NCBI GenBank assembly: GCA_029891385.1
Contig: CM057235.1
Coordinates: 13,418,001-13,482,000, forward strand
DNA length: 64,000 bases
Reading direction: 5' to 3'
From: Erythroxylum novogranatense
Taxonomy: Eukaryota; Streptophyta; Magnoliopsida; Malpighiales; Erythroxylaceae
Shown: piece after piece, positions 1-10,674 of the stretch
How the letters are laid out: each line of letters starts with the position of its first letter
Numbering within the stretch: the first letter of the stretch is position 1
Position numbers and translations under genes: made by a program
Notes under the pieces: model-generated
Databases searched by the model: none
Seen by the model: only the letters and a program-made list of their open reading frames with translations
What the model was told of the DNA's origin: nothing

Positions 1-624
1 GATAACTCGGCGCCTGATCCACAATGCTAATAATGAATTGGAAATCATTGTGCATACGGTGCGTGATTATGCTATGAATGTGATATGGCCTAATTGTAAG
101 TGTGTGATTTTGATTGTATGAAATCGATTTATGACATGTGTTGCCACATGCACGCATTTTGCGTAGTGCATGAATTGGGTAAACCATCAATGATGGTTAC
201 TCATCGAGTTTCGCAACTCACCCAAATTGCGACTATTTTTCGGACACGGTGTAGTGTGACTCTAGCTCCGATTTTGAAATTTTTTCTGCTTGTGTGTGTG
301 CTTGAGAGGAGCATGGCCCAGTGTCGGTCATTTGGGGACCCTTGGGGTATTTTGGGGATGACCTAGATAGGAGCCATTACTGTTTATTTTGGTCATATGC
401 AGTTGTAAATTATGATCGGATATTGTACTTAAGATTTATGAATGCAATGAGAAGTACTCTTTAGCCTTAAAATTTGCGATTGTGATCTTCTTCGCTTTGA
501 TTATGTTGATGCCATGAGGTTTTATTAGAAGCGATTGTGCCGGTAGTGCAACCTCATCGTAGGGTATGTATCGGTATGACCTACGGGCGTATCGGTGTAT
601 ACTCTACGGTAAGGGGGCGCTACA
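1..624 (+). repeat. TEK-1 5' LTR, 3' portion only
   Basis: Matches 7075-7696 of the 3' LTR nearly base for base. It ends in the same CGCTACA terminus, immediately before the PBS. Open frames inside it are LTR sequence, not genes. Confidence 0.95.
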
Positions 625-628
625 TTGG

Positions 629-641
629 TGGTATTAGAGCA
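629..641 (+). other. TEK-1 primer-binding site (tRNA-iMet)
   Basis: TGGTATTAGAGCA differs by one base from the complement of the plant initiator-Met tRNA 3' end. It lies four bases after the LTR terminus, where minus-strand cDNA synthesis would be primed. Confidence 0.85.
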
Positions 642-803
642 TGGTTTGGCATCTTTTGGGCATAGTATATTTTAGGCTTGAATTGTGTGAGAAAAGAAAG
701 AAATTGATCAGAATTGTGATTTTATTGTAGGTCATCCGTCTTTGGTGATCAGGTCGATCACTCAGCTGACCAAGGATCAGTAGGAGCTAGTAGAGAGTCT
801 TCT

Positions 804-1533
804 ATGCCTAGGTTTGAGGAGCAGCCTCCCGTGGTTCCCATGAGACGGGAACGGAGGTATGATCGCTGCGTGGTGGGGTTTGTCGATTTCTATGGCAAAG
901 ACCGACCTCGCAGAGGTCGAGGTTGGTTGGAGAGGACCGAGCGGGTCTTTGGACGGATGGATTATGATCTGAGAGGAGAGGTTTGACTATGCTGTTTCTT
1001 TGCTCCAGGGTCCAGCGTATCAGTGGTGGAAGACTGTGCCGGGGAGTTCCACCAGACCCTGTGTTTTGACTTGGGCGGACTTTTTGAGAGCTTTTCGAGA
1101 CAATTATACGCCCAGGGTTTATATGGAAATGAAGATGCAGGAGTTTTTGGATTTGAGGTAGGGGTCTATGGCAGTGGCCGACTATGAGGTCCGGTTTAAT
1201 GAGTTGTCGGCGTATGCGTCTGTTCTGATTTCTTCTGAGGCAGATCGGTGCCGGAGATTTGAGGGAGGGCTGAATCTGGATATTCGTACCAGGTTAGCCC
1301 GATCGATACGGGTACCTTTCAGGAGCCGAGGTCGTGGCGGTCGAGATCGAGCGACTTTTGAGACAGAGCGAGTTGAGGTTGGTCGTGGATCTCGAGTAAG
1401 AGATCCAAAGATAGTCGAGCGAATTGGTAGGAGCTTTAGCGGACGCGTCAAGCGTGCTCAGATTTTCGGAGGTTCCGCACGATCGGTTCGATTGAGAGGC
1501 GCTTTGGGCGATCGGGTAGATTCAGAGTATTGA
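804..1533 (+). pseudogene. gag: TEK-1 gag, degenerate
   Basis: Encodes remnants of the Ty3/gypsy capsid protein. The retrotrans_gag domain is recognisable from about 985 to 1300: a YQWWKTV stretch, then TWADFLRAFRDNYTP, then a YEVRFNELSAYA block. An in-frame TAG near 1160 replaces what is normally a Gln codon (QGSMAVADYE in the family), and the N-terminal part is in another frame. After about 1320 only Arg/Gly-rich sequence follows. The CCHC zinc knuckle expected at the end of a Tekay gag is absent, and the reading runs into pol after an apparent internal deletion. No functional capsid is predicted. Confidence 0.8.
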
Positions 1534-2655
1534 GTCTGATTTGATTGTGTTGCCCCTTCGAGAGATTGAGGTGATTTTGGGGATGGACTGGCTCACTGCC
1601 CATAGGGCGATTATGGATTGCTATATCAAGGAGGTTGTGTTAGAGTCTCCTGGTCAGCCGAGGGCTATTTTTCGAGGTGTTAGTCAGGCAGTGCCAGCCA
1701 GGATGATTTCGTTTCTGAGTGCTCTGAGGTTGAAGAGAGGTGGCTGTGAGGCCTATTTGGCTCACGTGGTGGATTCGAGAGTGCAGCAGAGTCTGCAGGA
1801 TGTCCCTGTGATCAGGGAGTTCCCAGATGTGTTTCTCGAGGAGTTACCGGGTTTGCCGCCGGATCGGGAGACAGAATTCAAGATTGACCTCGTTCCAGGT
1901 ACCGCTCCTATATCGATACCTCCGTATAGGATGGCACCGGTGGAACTGAGGGAGCTTAAGGCTCAGTTGCAGGAGCTGTTGGATAAGGGATTTATCAGGC
2001 CGAGTGTGTCGCCATGGGGAGCTCCGGTATTATTTGTGAAGAAGAAGGACGGGACTATGAGACTTTGCATCGATTATAGGCAGCTCAATCGGGTTACTGT
2101 TAAGAATAAGTACCCACTGCCTAGGATCGATGATCTCTTTGATCAGTTGCAGGGAGCTCAAATATTTACCAAGTTGGACTTGAGATCCGGTTATTATCAG
2201 TTGAGGATCGCAGAGGCCGATGTGCCTAAGAGTGCGTTCAGAAGCAGGTATGGGCATTATGAGTTTTTAGTGATGCCGTTCGGGTTGACTAATGCCCCGG
2301 CAGCCTTCATGGCCTTGATGAATAGGGTTTTTCAGCCATACCTGGATCAGTTTGTGATAGTGTTCATTGACGACATTTTGGTATATTCGAGGTCAGACAG
2401 AGCATGCGAGCATCCGAGAGTTGTCTTTGCAAATTATGAGGATAGGTAATCAGATGCCAAATTCACTAAGTGTGAATTTTGGCTCGACGAGGTGGTGTTT
2501 TTAGGCCACATAGTATCTGGTGAGGGTATCCAGGTAGATCCTCATAAGATTGAGGCAGTGAGGAGTTGGGAGATTAGAGGCGGTATGCGAGTTGAGGAGT
2601 TTCTCGGATTAGCGAGATATTACCGGAGGTTTGTCGAGGGTTTTCGTGATCTCCG
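1520..2655 (+). pseudogene. pol: TEK-1 protease remnant and reverse transcriptase
   Basis: The first residues ([16 protein letters not shown]) are the C-terminal part of a retropepsin. The DTGA/DSGA catalytic segment that should precede it is missing. Reverse transcriptase follows from about 1830: FPDVF linker, [31 protein letters not shown] with the motif A Asp, the [11 protein letters not shown] block, and the FIDDILVYS catalytic box, a normal variant of YVDD in Ty3 elements. An in-frame TAA at 2447-2449 interrupts the frame, but the reading continues as [19 protein letters not shown] frameshift near 2650 leads into RNase H. The domain is long and well conserved, so loss of function looks recent. 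Confidence 0.9.
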
Positions 2656-2658
2656 CCT

Positions 2659-3258
2659 TTGACAAGACTTCTGAGGAAGAGTGTGGCCTTCAGATGGACA
2701 GATGAGTGTCAGCGGAGTTTCGTTGAGTTGATACATCGGTTGACTACGGCGCCGGTGTTAGCTTTGCCATCTGGATCAGGAGGGTTCGAGGTTTATAGTG
2801 ATGCTTCGCAGCTGGGTTTAGGCTGTGTCTTGATGCAAGACGGAGAGTCATAACCTATGCATCGAGACAGTTGAGAGCCCATGAGGGTAATTATCCTGCA
2901 TGACTTGGAGTTAGCAACAGAGTGTTTGCTCAAGATCCGGAGACATTATCGTATGGGAGACGTTCGGATCTTCACCGATCATAAGAGCTTGAGGTATTTG
3001 TTGAGTCAGCGAGAGCTGAATCTGAGGCAGAGGAGATGGTTGGAGTTGCTTAAGGATTATGACTGCACTATCGAGTACCACCCAGGAAAGGCCAATGTGG
3101 TGGCTGATGCTTTGAGTAGGAGATCGCATGGTACTGCAGCTCAGATTCAGGTTTCGAGGTTGCCATGCTTAGTTCAGTTGAGAGCACTTAATGTGCAGAT
3201 AGATTTGAGTCGGGATGGAGCTTTGATCGCGACTCGAGGTCGAGGCCGATGTGCATGA
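2659..3258 (+). pseudogene. pol: TEK-1 RNase H
   Basis: Continuation of pol with Ty3-type RNase H. The catalytic-domain start FEVYSDASQLGLGCVLMQ is at about 2785-2845, the [11 protein letters not shown] block at about 2970-3005, and the [20 protein letters not shown] block at about 3055-3110. Two compensating frameshifts near 2850 and 2900 displace the [16 protein letters not shown] segment into another frame. An in-frame TGA at 3256-3258 separates this stretch from integrase in the same frame. It would remove tRNA and genomic RNA during reverse transcription if intact. Confidence 0.9.
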
Positions 3259-3270
3259 TCGGATCGGGAG

Positions 3271-4725
3271 GTGCAGGATCAGGATCCAGCTTTGGTCAGA
3301 TTGATTGATAGAGTCAGATCAGGATGGCAGTCTGAGTTTGAGCTGAGGGATGATACTTTATGGATGGGCCAACGATTGTGTGTTCCTGATGTGGAGGATC
3401 TGAGGCGTGAGATTTTAGAGGAGGCTCATTTGGCCGCTTATGCCATGCATCCGGGGGTCACCAAGATGTATCGTACTCTTAAGTTGCATTTTTGGTGGCC
3501 GAGTATGAAGAGACATGTGGCGGAGTATGTTTCTCGGTGTTCAACGTGCCAGCAGGTTAAGGCTGAGCACCATGCCCCAGTTGGGAGACTGCATTCGTTG
3601 CCCATTCCGGAGTGGAAATGGGAACGTATTACGATGGATTTTATCATGGGGTTGCCCAGGACGCCGAGGCAGAGTGATGCTATCTGGGTCATAGTGGACC
3701 GATTGACTAAATCGGCTCACTTCTTGCCAGTGAGGGAGAGTAATACCCTCGATCAGTTGGCCCAGAAGTATATAGCAGAGATAGTTCGACTGCATGGGGT
3801 TCCAGTTTCGATAGTGTCAGATAGGGATCCCAGGTTTACTTCGAGATTCTGGAGGAGTCTGCAGTCAGCTATGGGGACCAGATTGAACTTCAGCACAGCG
3901 TTTCATCCTCAGACAGATGGGCAGAGTGAGAGGACTATTCAGACTGTTGAGGATATGTTGAGAGCCTGTGTGTTGGAGTTCAGAGGTGCTTGGGATCAGT
4001 ATTTGCCTCTGGTAGAGTTTGCTTATAATAATCAGTACCAGAGTAGCATCGGTATGGCACCTTACGAGGCATTATATGGACGTCCGTGCAGATCCCCTCT
4101 TTACTGGGATGAAGAAGGTGTGAGGATGTTAGAGGGTCCCGAGCTGATCCAGGATACGGTTGATAAGGTACAGTTGATTCGGAGTCGCATCAAGGCGGCT
4201 CAGGATAGGCAGAAGAGTTATGCGGATCAGCATCGACGAGAGATGGAGTATGCTGTGGGTGATAGAGTGTTCCTCAGAGTGTCTCCGTGGAGAGGAGTTC
4301 TCAGATTTGGCCGTAAGGGCAAGTTGAGTCCTCGGTATATCGGTCCATATGAGATTACTGAGCGGATTGGACCGTTGGCTTATAGGTTGGCCTTGCCGAG
4401 TGAGATGTCGCAGCTTCATGATGTGTTCCATGTGAGCATGCTCCGGAGATACCGATCGGATCCGACTCATGTGATTCCGGCTCAGGAGATTGAGATAGCC
4501 AGTGATCTGAATTATATTGAGGAGCCGGTGCAGATTATTGGATCGCGGGTCAAACAGTTGAGGTCCCGAGTTATTCCATTGGTGAAAGTCCTTTGGAAGA
4601 ACCATTCTCATAAGGAGGCGACTTGGGAGACTGAAGAGCACATGAGGAGGCAGTATCCTCACTTGTTCGATCAGTTAGGTAAGCAAATTTCGGGACGAAA
4701 TTTTGTTAGGAGGGGAGAATTGTAA
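3271..4725 (+). pseudogene. pol: TEK-1 integrase with chromodomain-like C terminus
   Basis: A continuous 484-codon block of the polyprotein. HHCC zinc-binding residues are H53, H60, C90 and C93. The catalytic core has D123 (TMDF), D184 (VSDRDPRF) and E220 (GQSERTIQ), giving the expected 35-residue D-E spacing. A GPY/F-like module (RYIGPYEITERIGPLAYRL) lies near residues 355-375. Residues about 415-468 resemble a chromodomain, ending in KEATWETEEHMRRQYPHLF, which is typical of chromoviruses and is thought to direct insertion to particular chromatin. The stop codon falls at 4723-4725, inside the first bases of the 3' LTR. This domain alone looks intact, but it depends on an upstream polyprotein that is broken. 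Confidence 0.92.
4708..4720 (+). other. TEK-1 polypurine tract
   Basis: The purine run AGGAGGGGAGAA directly precedes the TGTAACATCCC start of the 3' LTR. This is the usual site for plus-strand DNA priming. Confidence 0.85.
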
Positions 4726-5195
4726 CATCCCGTTTCTGCGAGCAGGGGTATTTTGGTAATTATGGTTTAGACTGATAGACTGCACTGCATTCACTGATTG
4801 AATATGTTATTGGCCTCTAATTATAGAGGAATTGATTTCTTACATATGCATTTATTTATAGTACATGCATTCATGATTTTCGGCATTTCAATTGTGACTA
4901 AGAACTGATTGGATTGTGAACCGATTGGACTGACTGAATCGTGTTTAATTGAGGAATTCAGAGTTATTGGGTTAAAGTGAATGATTTAGAATAGTTTATG
5001 AGTGACTGGTAATTTATAGTGGCTTATAGGAAATTTCCGAGAAATTAGAGAGATAATGCCCTTAATCAAAATTTTAGAGTGATGATTAAATGATCAGATA
5101 ATCTTGGAAGAATGATCTTAGGGCAATGGAAAATAATTATGTTGAGCCATTGAAATTTAGAGACTGAAATCTGGACTGATATAGAGACCCAGGTC

Positions 5196-5203
5196 TATAA
5201 ATA
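5196..5203 (+). promoter_or_regulatory. TEK-1 LTR TATA box
   Basis: TATAAATA within GGTCTATAAATAGTTAGG, about 475 bases into the LTR. It is the best candidate for the U3 core promoter, with transcription expected to start roughly 25-35 bases downstream. Confidence 0.65.
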
Positions 5204-5870
5204 GTTAGGGTTTAGCAATTTTGGGAAAAATCGAAGAAGGCATTTGAAGTTCTCCTCTTCCCTCTACGGCGTTCTTGATTTCCTCCCATTGGTGAGGATT
5301 TCTTGATTTTCTTTAATGGGTTCTCTTTATTGATGTTAGTCTAACATGTTATAATGGTTGTTAAAGGTTGGAAGGTTTGATATTGGTAGATCGGAGGATT
5401 TGAAGGATTTCTAGGGTTGGCGATCTTGAGAGATTTGTGGATTTGAGCTTTGATTGGTAAGTTTTAATGAATTTAATGTTATTATTAATGGTTTCTATTG
5501 TATTTATGGCATTTATTATGTTTGATTGGGTATTGGGAGTGTTTCTGGATGGGTTTTGTTTTAGTGTTGTCGTGGCTGTGTAAAGGATCGAAGAGTGGAT
5601 TTGTGGAAGTTTTGATGATTGTATATGTTAAGGTTTCCGATGATGAAATTGTTTGATTTAGGTGTATTGAATTGTTTGAGAGTTGTTGAAAGAGGAAAGA
5701 TTGGAATTGGAGAGTTATAGAGTCGGAAAGATGGGAATACTGGACTGGTGTGTTTAAAAGATGTGTTGGGGAAGAAGGAGAGCTGTATGTGTAGATTGGA
5801 TTTAGATTGGAGACTACGCGGCTTTGTGTAGCTCGGCATGCGACGAAAGCGAGTGTAGCTTCGGTATGCG

Positions 5871-6110
5871 GATCGATCGGTCATGCGAAGCGATCGACCG
5901 ACCAGTCAGCGTATTGATCGGTCATCGCGAAACCGAATCGACCAATCAGCGTATGGATCGGTCATCGCGAGCGATCGACCGACCAAACTCACAGATCGAT
6001 CGGTCATCGACGAGCGAATCGATCGACGAACGTCACAGATCGATCGGTCACGCGAGCAACCGATCGACGAGCTGCGATCGATCGGTCATGCGGGCGACCG
6101 AGCGACAAGC
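5871..6110 (+). repeat. Palindromic GC-rich minisatellite in TEK-1 LTR
   Basis: Six degenerate units, with the octamer GATCGGTC starting at 5875, 5916, 5956, 5998, 6042 and 6080 (spacing 38-44 bases). Each unit carries a second, roughly complementary half (GATCGACC type), so units can fold on themselves. The array is far more GC- and CpG-rich than the surrounding LTR. It lies several hundred bases downstream of the TATA box, so it would be in the transcribed part. Confidence 0.85.
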
Positions 6111-7696
6111 GAAGGTGTAGTAACAGCCATGCAAAGCGAGTCAGTGACGAGCGATCTGCGTAGCTCGTCAGCGAAGCGAGCTGTTCACCAATGGGCTAGG
6201 GCTCACGCCTGTGTCGACTGCGGGCATGAGGTCGAGCGCCAGTGCAATCGGACGCGATGTCACTTGGTTTTTCTGTTCCTTGTTGACCTCCTACAGTGTC
6301 CAAGAGGTGTGTTTGAGAAGTATTATGGGAGTTAGAATTGAATTAAATGGTATTGAATTATAGTGATTAAGGTCGGTCATAGTACTTAGTGTGACCTAAG
6401 GGTCAATTGGGACAATTGGAGTTTTAATTGAAATTGCTATAGAGGTTTCAATCAATGAATAGGAATTGGTGATAGAGTATGAATTGAGGAAATTGACCAA
6501 TATTAGGATTGGATTAATTATCGTCGATCAATTGAATAAAGAGGCGTAATTGGGCTTAAGAGTTCAAGATCGGGTTTTAGCACCGAAAAGCGTGAACATG
6601 CATAGACGTCATTTCACCGAGACATATGCATTCTTGTCATCGTTAATTGAGCATTTAGTAATGGGACTATATTTTGTTGTTTTAGGCGTCGTTGGATCGT
6701 CGTTTCACTTGACGATCTTTTAACTTCCGCAATGAGTTCGGAAGTTACTGGTGAGTAACCTAGTTGGTTTCTCAATCTCTTATGTGTTATGTATGTATGA
6801 TGTGAACTATCTGTACTTTTGATTATGTGATTCGCATGAGATATGTATTAGTGAGAATTGTGAATGCATGCTAGGCATGAATAGGAATCAAGAATCGATA
6901 GCCAGGACCGGAGCACATTCGATCCGACCGAGCTATAAGCTCATTAAATGTGATAAGTGAAAAGGGATTAGTGTATACCCGAGGGCTCTCCTATCCCTAG
7001 TGCGCGTGGGATGTAGTGTATACCCGAGGGCTCTCCTACCCCAAACGCGATTTACGTGTGATGTGCCCAAATGGGATAACTCGACGCCCAATCCACAATG
7101 CTAATAATGAATTGGAAATCATTGTGCATACGATGCGTGATTATGCTATGAATGTGATATGGCCTAATTGTAAGTGTGTGATTTTGATTGTATGAAATCT
7201 GATTTATGACATGTGTTGCCACATGCGCAATTTTGTGTAGTGCATGAATTGGGTAAACCATCAATGATGGTTACTCATTGAGTTTCGCAAACTCACCCAA
7301 ATTGCGACTATTTTCGTGACGACGATAGTGTGACTCTAGCTCCGGATTTTGAGATTTTTTCTGCTTGTGTGTGTCTTGCGAGAGGAGCATGGCCCATGTG
7401 TCGGTCATTTGGGACCCTTGGGGTATTTTGGGATGACCTAGATAGAGCCATTATCGCTTATTTTGGTCATATGCGCTTGTAAATTATGATCGGATATTGT
7501 ACTTAAGATTTATGAATGCAATGAGAAGTACTCTTTAGCCTTAAAATTTGCGATTGTGATCTTACTGCTTTGATTATGTTGATGCCATGAGGTTTTATTA
7601 GAAGCGATTGTCTGGTAGTGCAACCTCATCGTAGGGTATGTATCGGTATGACCTACGAGCGTATCGGTGTATACTCTACGGTAAGGGGGCGCTACA

Positions 7697-7978
7697 TTGC
7701 TGGCATGTCTGACCTTTTTTTTATTTTTCGTTCTTTCGTCACATCTGCTTTTTATGTCGACAAGTTTTATAATATTTATTCCATGACAGGATTTAGGGAT
7801 GTTTCAGCGAATGCATGTATGATCGTTTGATTAATAATTTAACTAAGTTGTTGCGGTAGGGAATGAATTTTTTAGGCTTATGAACAGTAGGGAATATATA
7901 TATGTATATATAAAAGAAAAAAAAGATCCAATTATTTTTTAGTATATTTGACAGCTGCTACCTCTTTCATGTATTTCC
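7697..7978. other. Flank between TEK-1 and hAT fragment
   Basis: Short AT-rich stretch with a TATATA run near 7896-7912. No gene seen. It may include diverged hAT sequence upstream of the recognisable domain. Confidence 0.4.
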
Positions 7979-8210
7979 TTTGGTTTATTTGTTAGTCAAA
8001 TTGTCATTACTTTTACCAGTTGCTACCGCCACAGTGGAAAAAGATTTCTCCGCAATGAAAATTATCAAGAGTTCACTTCGTAATAAAATGGGAGATGACC
8101 TATTGAATGACTGTTTAGTGTGTTATATTGAAAGAGGCGTATTTGCAAATATTGACAATGATCTTGTTATGAAAAGATTTCAATGTATGAAAGTAAGCGA
8201 AGATCATTGT
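7971..8210 (+). pseudogene. hAT transposase C-terminal fragment (hATC dimerisation domain)
   Basis: The frame reads PLVYLLVKLSLLLPVATATV, then EKDFSAMKIIKSSLRNKMGD, then LLNDCLVCYIER. This is the conserved C-terminal dimerisation region of plant hAT-like transposases of the TTF/zinc-finger-MYM-type group. Only about 75 residues are recognisable. The frame stays open to 8351, but conservation ends near FQCMK. No N-terminal BED/TTF finger or catalytic residues are present nearby, so this is a dead fragment. It lies next to the 3' end of the lipase gene but is unrelated to it. Confidence 0.85.
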
Positions 8211-8583
8211 AATTTTAACTATTTTATATTCCTAATAAAACTTTATTTTTTATTTAATTTTGATATGAAAAATTTTGTAAAATTTATATTTTATTTGGGT
8301 CATCCTTTCTTAAATTCTTGGCTCCGTCATCGGCTATATGCATGCATATGAATACATTTTCGTCAAAGTCTTTTTCATGAATATTATCCTAGTGTAAAAA
8401 CGAAACTAGCTATCATGATTTAAATCGTGGCCCCGATCATTGAAACTCTTTTACTTTATATTAAAACTTTAAATTGTATCACTTTACAACTTAAAACTAG
8501 GGTGAGATAACCTTTATAGCCAAGATAAAGCGGAATCATAACAAGGGTTGCCAATCACTACCACACCATCTCTTCTTTGAAGA
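8211..8583. other. Intergenic, 3' flank of lipase gene
   Basis: AT-rich DNA with no protein-coding signal that I recognise. It includes the 3' untranslated region of the minus-strand lipase gene. I could not place a confident polyadenylation signal. Confidence 0.4.
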
Positions 8584-9840
8584 TCAAAATTCAGGAACAG
8601 GTAGATCCTCCTGATCAGGACGGGCCAGTATCCACTCCCCATCTTCATCTCTTATCATTCCTTTGTTCTTTTCGATCCACCATGACTCTGGCACCAAGCA
8701 ATCTTTTTTCAAGAACGCACAGGATTTATTCACCAACGCTAAGCTCCTCTTCACCTTCATCTCAAACTCTCTTTCCTCACCATTCCATCCTGCAACCACA
8801 TGTAACATGGCCTGCAAGTTATGCCAGTCACTCGGGTTCATCGATTCCTTCAATCTCGGAGACTTCCTAGTATCAATAACAAGCTCAATTCCCGTGCGCA
8901 CATACCCAAATAATCCTCCTGGATAGTGTGGAATAACATCGATCTTATTCACAATATGCAACAAGTTAAGGTTTGGAAAATTGTCAAACCTTTTGTTGAA
9001 ACCTTTGTTTCCAACTTGTGGGGAACCGAACACAAAAGCTGCTACTGGTATGTTAATACCGTTTTCAACTATATCAAAGGCTGCGATTATCGATAAAGCA
9101 GCACCAAGACTATGACCTGTAAAGATTATGCTTAAGTTTTCACCCTGATATTTTTGTAACAACTCTTTGATTTTGGTCATGAGCTGAAACCTCAAACTTA
9201 CTTTGGTAAAAGGTGACCTGTGGTCCTCAGAAACATAGATAGTTAGCCAACCTCTCATCACTTTTGCCGAGTCCTCGTCATCATCGTCGCTGTCACTACT
9301 ATCATTGTTAGTATTACCCTTATCGTAGCTAACCCTCCTCAGCAACGGCGAAACAGACTCACTTTGAACCCCGAGGATGTCAATCCATTCGTAGTTTCTA
9401 GTGGTTCCACGGAAAGCTATGTAAATTTCTCGACGGCCGAGGGATTTGGTGTACTCATCGGAGGTGACGGCGATATAGCCGATCCAGTTGGACTCACGGT
9501 CCCATGATTCCCGGGACTGGGAGTGGAGAATGAAAGCTTCGGGGACACTGACACGAGCAGTGCCGTAGAGAAAACATGAAACTTGATAGTTTTCTGCGTC
9601 TTGGAGCATAACCTTTTGGAAGAACTTAGATTTTCCATAGCGGCATGTGCCACAGTATTTGGAGTTTCGGTCGTTGTTGAACGCATCGTATGTGGCCTGA
9701 CAGAAGTCGCCGCAACGGAGGATGAGTCGCCGGAGTTTGAGATCTAAAGGGTCGAGAAGATTTTTCCATTTGCGACAACCTAAGAGCTCAGGCCATGTTG
9801 ATTGTTGTTGTCCGTCAAATTGTTTGGTTGTTGTGTCCAT
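8584..9840 (-). CDS. Class-II phospholipase A1 (DAD1-like lipase family, PLA1-II)
   Basis: Predicted acyl hydrolase acting on the sn-1 ester of glycerolipids. Numbered from the ATG at 9840 it has 418 residues, the usual size of plant PLA1-II proteins. Visible features are the N-terminal WKNLLDPLDLKLRRLILRCGD block, the FRGT oxyanion-region motif at 143-146, the nucleophile elbow GHSLG with Ser244, then VNKIDVIPHYPG with Asp301 and DWHNLQAMLH with His340 as the likely triad partners. Residues 180-190 form an acidic Asp/Ser/Glu run in a variable loop. There is no intron and no frameshift. In-frame codons extend further upstream, with an ATG at 9915, but the extension resembles neither the family nor a clear transit peptide, so I prefer 9840. 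A cytosolic location is expected for class II. It is a single gene surrounded by transposons. Confidence 0.93.
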   Translation of the reverse strand: MDTTTKQFDGQQQSTWPELLGCRKWKNLLDPLDLKLRRLILRCGDFCQATYDAFNNDRNSKYCGTCRYGKSKFFQKVMLQDAENYQVSCFLYGTARVSVPEAFILHSQSRESWDRESNWIGYIAVTSDEYTKSLGRREIYIAFRGTTRNYEWIDILGVQSESVSPLLRRVSYDKGNTNNDSSDSDDDDEDSAKVMRGWLTIYVSEDHRSPFTKVSLRFQLMTKIKELLQKYQGENLSIIFTGHSLGAALSIIAAFDIVENGINIPVAAFVFGSPQVGNKGFNKRFDNFPNLNLLHIVNKIDVIPHYPGGLFGYVRTGIELVIDTRKSPRLKESMNPSDWHNLQAMLHVVAGWNGEEREFEMKVKRSLALVNKSCAFLKKDCLVPESWWIEKNKGMIRDEDGEWILARPDQEDLPVPEF

Positions 9841-10323
9841 AGGAATGATACTGATCGAGTAAAGGAGGGTCGGAGAGGGAATGGGCTGAGAAGAAATCTT
9901 GGGAGGCAAGAACATGAACACTCCATAGTTTGTTTTAGTGCGTACTTAACCGAAAATGTCAAGGCTTGGAACTTGGAAGTCACGATGACATTATGACCCA
10001 ACAAAACAACCGTGCGCTTAAGGAAATTGTTAAATAGTTTACCAACAACCAAAACACCACCTTTTTTGTAAGGAAGCTAACAGGAGAATTTCAATTTCTT
10101 TCGTTCAGGGCAATTTTTTCGAGTTTAGATTTTCTGTTTAATATTATGGTGTTTTATTGTATCCAATAAATTTTATCTATTTATTTATATAGGTCTTATA
10201 TAAATCTCGTGTAAACCCTGCGTAGGTTCCACAAAATAAATGATTGAAATTTTATAAAACAGAATAAGATAAAATAATATTGGACAAAAAATCTTGGTTC
10301 AATCTTTTCGGTGTGATCTCACG
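9841..10323 (-). promoter_or_regulatory. Lipase 5' region with upstream ATGs
   Basis: Upstream of the lipase start on the minus strand. A four-codon upstream ORF begins at 9991 and stops at 9980. A 48-codon ORF begins at 9926, runs in another frame and ends at 9780, overlapping the preferred start. An in-frame ATG lies at 9915. A weak TATA-like CTATTTAA sits at 10030-10037. If transcription starts near 10000, these ATGs would be in the leader and could lower translation. The start site itself is inferred. Confidence 0.35.
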
Positions 10324-10658
10324 TGAGAAGAAAAGAACTTTCATATTCTTGGTGTCTTAAATGATCCAATGTTATAAATTTAGTGGCTATGAATTTCTAG
10401 TTTAATGGTAACTAATAACGTGCTTGATGGGAGCAGTTCATATTGACTTTCCTACAGACTTTGGGGTCCCCTAAACGTCTTTTCTCTTATGAGATAATCA
10501 CCATCAAATTGAGAATTCAGAGGTTAGAAGAATTCTAAAATGCAAACTCTTTAAGCAAAGACAACAATAGCTGGAAGTATTTCGTTTTTCTTCCACATAG
10601 TTTATATATTATTCTAACGAATATTATTATTGAATATATATGTTAGAATTTACTTACA
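10324..10658 (+). repeat. COP-1 5' LTR (about 335 bp)
   Basis: Aligns with 19218-19541 along its whole length. Shared blocks are GCTTGATGGGAGCA, CTTAGAAGAATTC-type sequence, GGTATTTCGTTTTTCTTC and TTGAATATATATGTTA. Many substitutions separate the two. The 3' end (TTACA) is clear from the adjoining PBS; the 5' end is approximate. Confidence 0.82.
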
Positions 10659-10660
10659 TT

Positions 10661-10674
10661 TGATATCAAAGCCA
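10661..10674 (+). other. COP-1 primer-binding site, decayed
   Basis: TGATATCAAAGCCA resembles the initiator-Met PBS TGGTATCAGAGCC with two mismatches and sits two bases after the LTR. Confidence 0.6.

Larger units (their letters stand above)
1..7696 (+). mobile_element. TEK-1: Ty3/gypsy chromovirus (Tekay/Del type), 5'-truncated by window edge
   Basis: LTR retrotransposon whose 5' LTR begins before the window. Seen in order: the 3' end of the 5' LTR, an initiator-Met PBS, gag, a protease remnant, reverse transcriptase, RNase H, integrase with a C-terminal chromodomain-like tail, a polypurine tract, and a complete 3' LTR. Reverse transcriptase and RNase H upstream of integrase is the Ty3/gypsy order. 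The chromodomain tail and LTRs of about 3 kb fit the Tekay/Del lineage (family knowledge). The two LTR copies align over their last 620 bases with few differences, so insertion is fairly recent. The element is defective: gag and pol carry stops and frameshifts, and the zinc knuckle and protease active site are missing. The 5' target-site duplication lies outside the window. Confidence 0.95.
4721..7696 (+). repeat. TEK-1 3' LTR (2,976 bp)
   Basis: Starts TGTAACATCCC after the polypurine tract and ends GGGCGCTACA, giving TG...CA termini. It contains a TATA box at 5196-5203, a GC-rich palindromic minisatellite at 5871-6110, and a short direct repeat (GTATACCCGAGGGCTCTCCT) near 6972 and 7017. The 3' 620 bases match 1-624. 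The two overlapping frames at about 5824-6335 are products of the minisatellite, not genes. Confidence 0.95.

Noticed and set aside
5824..6335. Two overlapping open frames of 98 and 150 codons rich in Asp, Arg and Ser
   Set aside because: They run through the palindromic minisatellite of the TEK-1 LTR; the repeat keeps several frames open and no protein family is recognisable.
9780..10052. 90-codon minus-strand frame overlapping the lipase start
   Set aside because: Out of frame with the lipase and without similarity; kept only as a possible upstream ORF from 9926.
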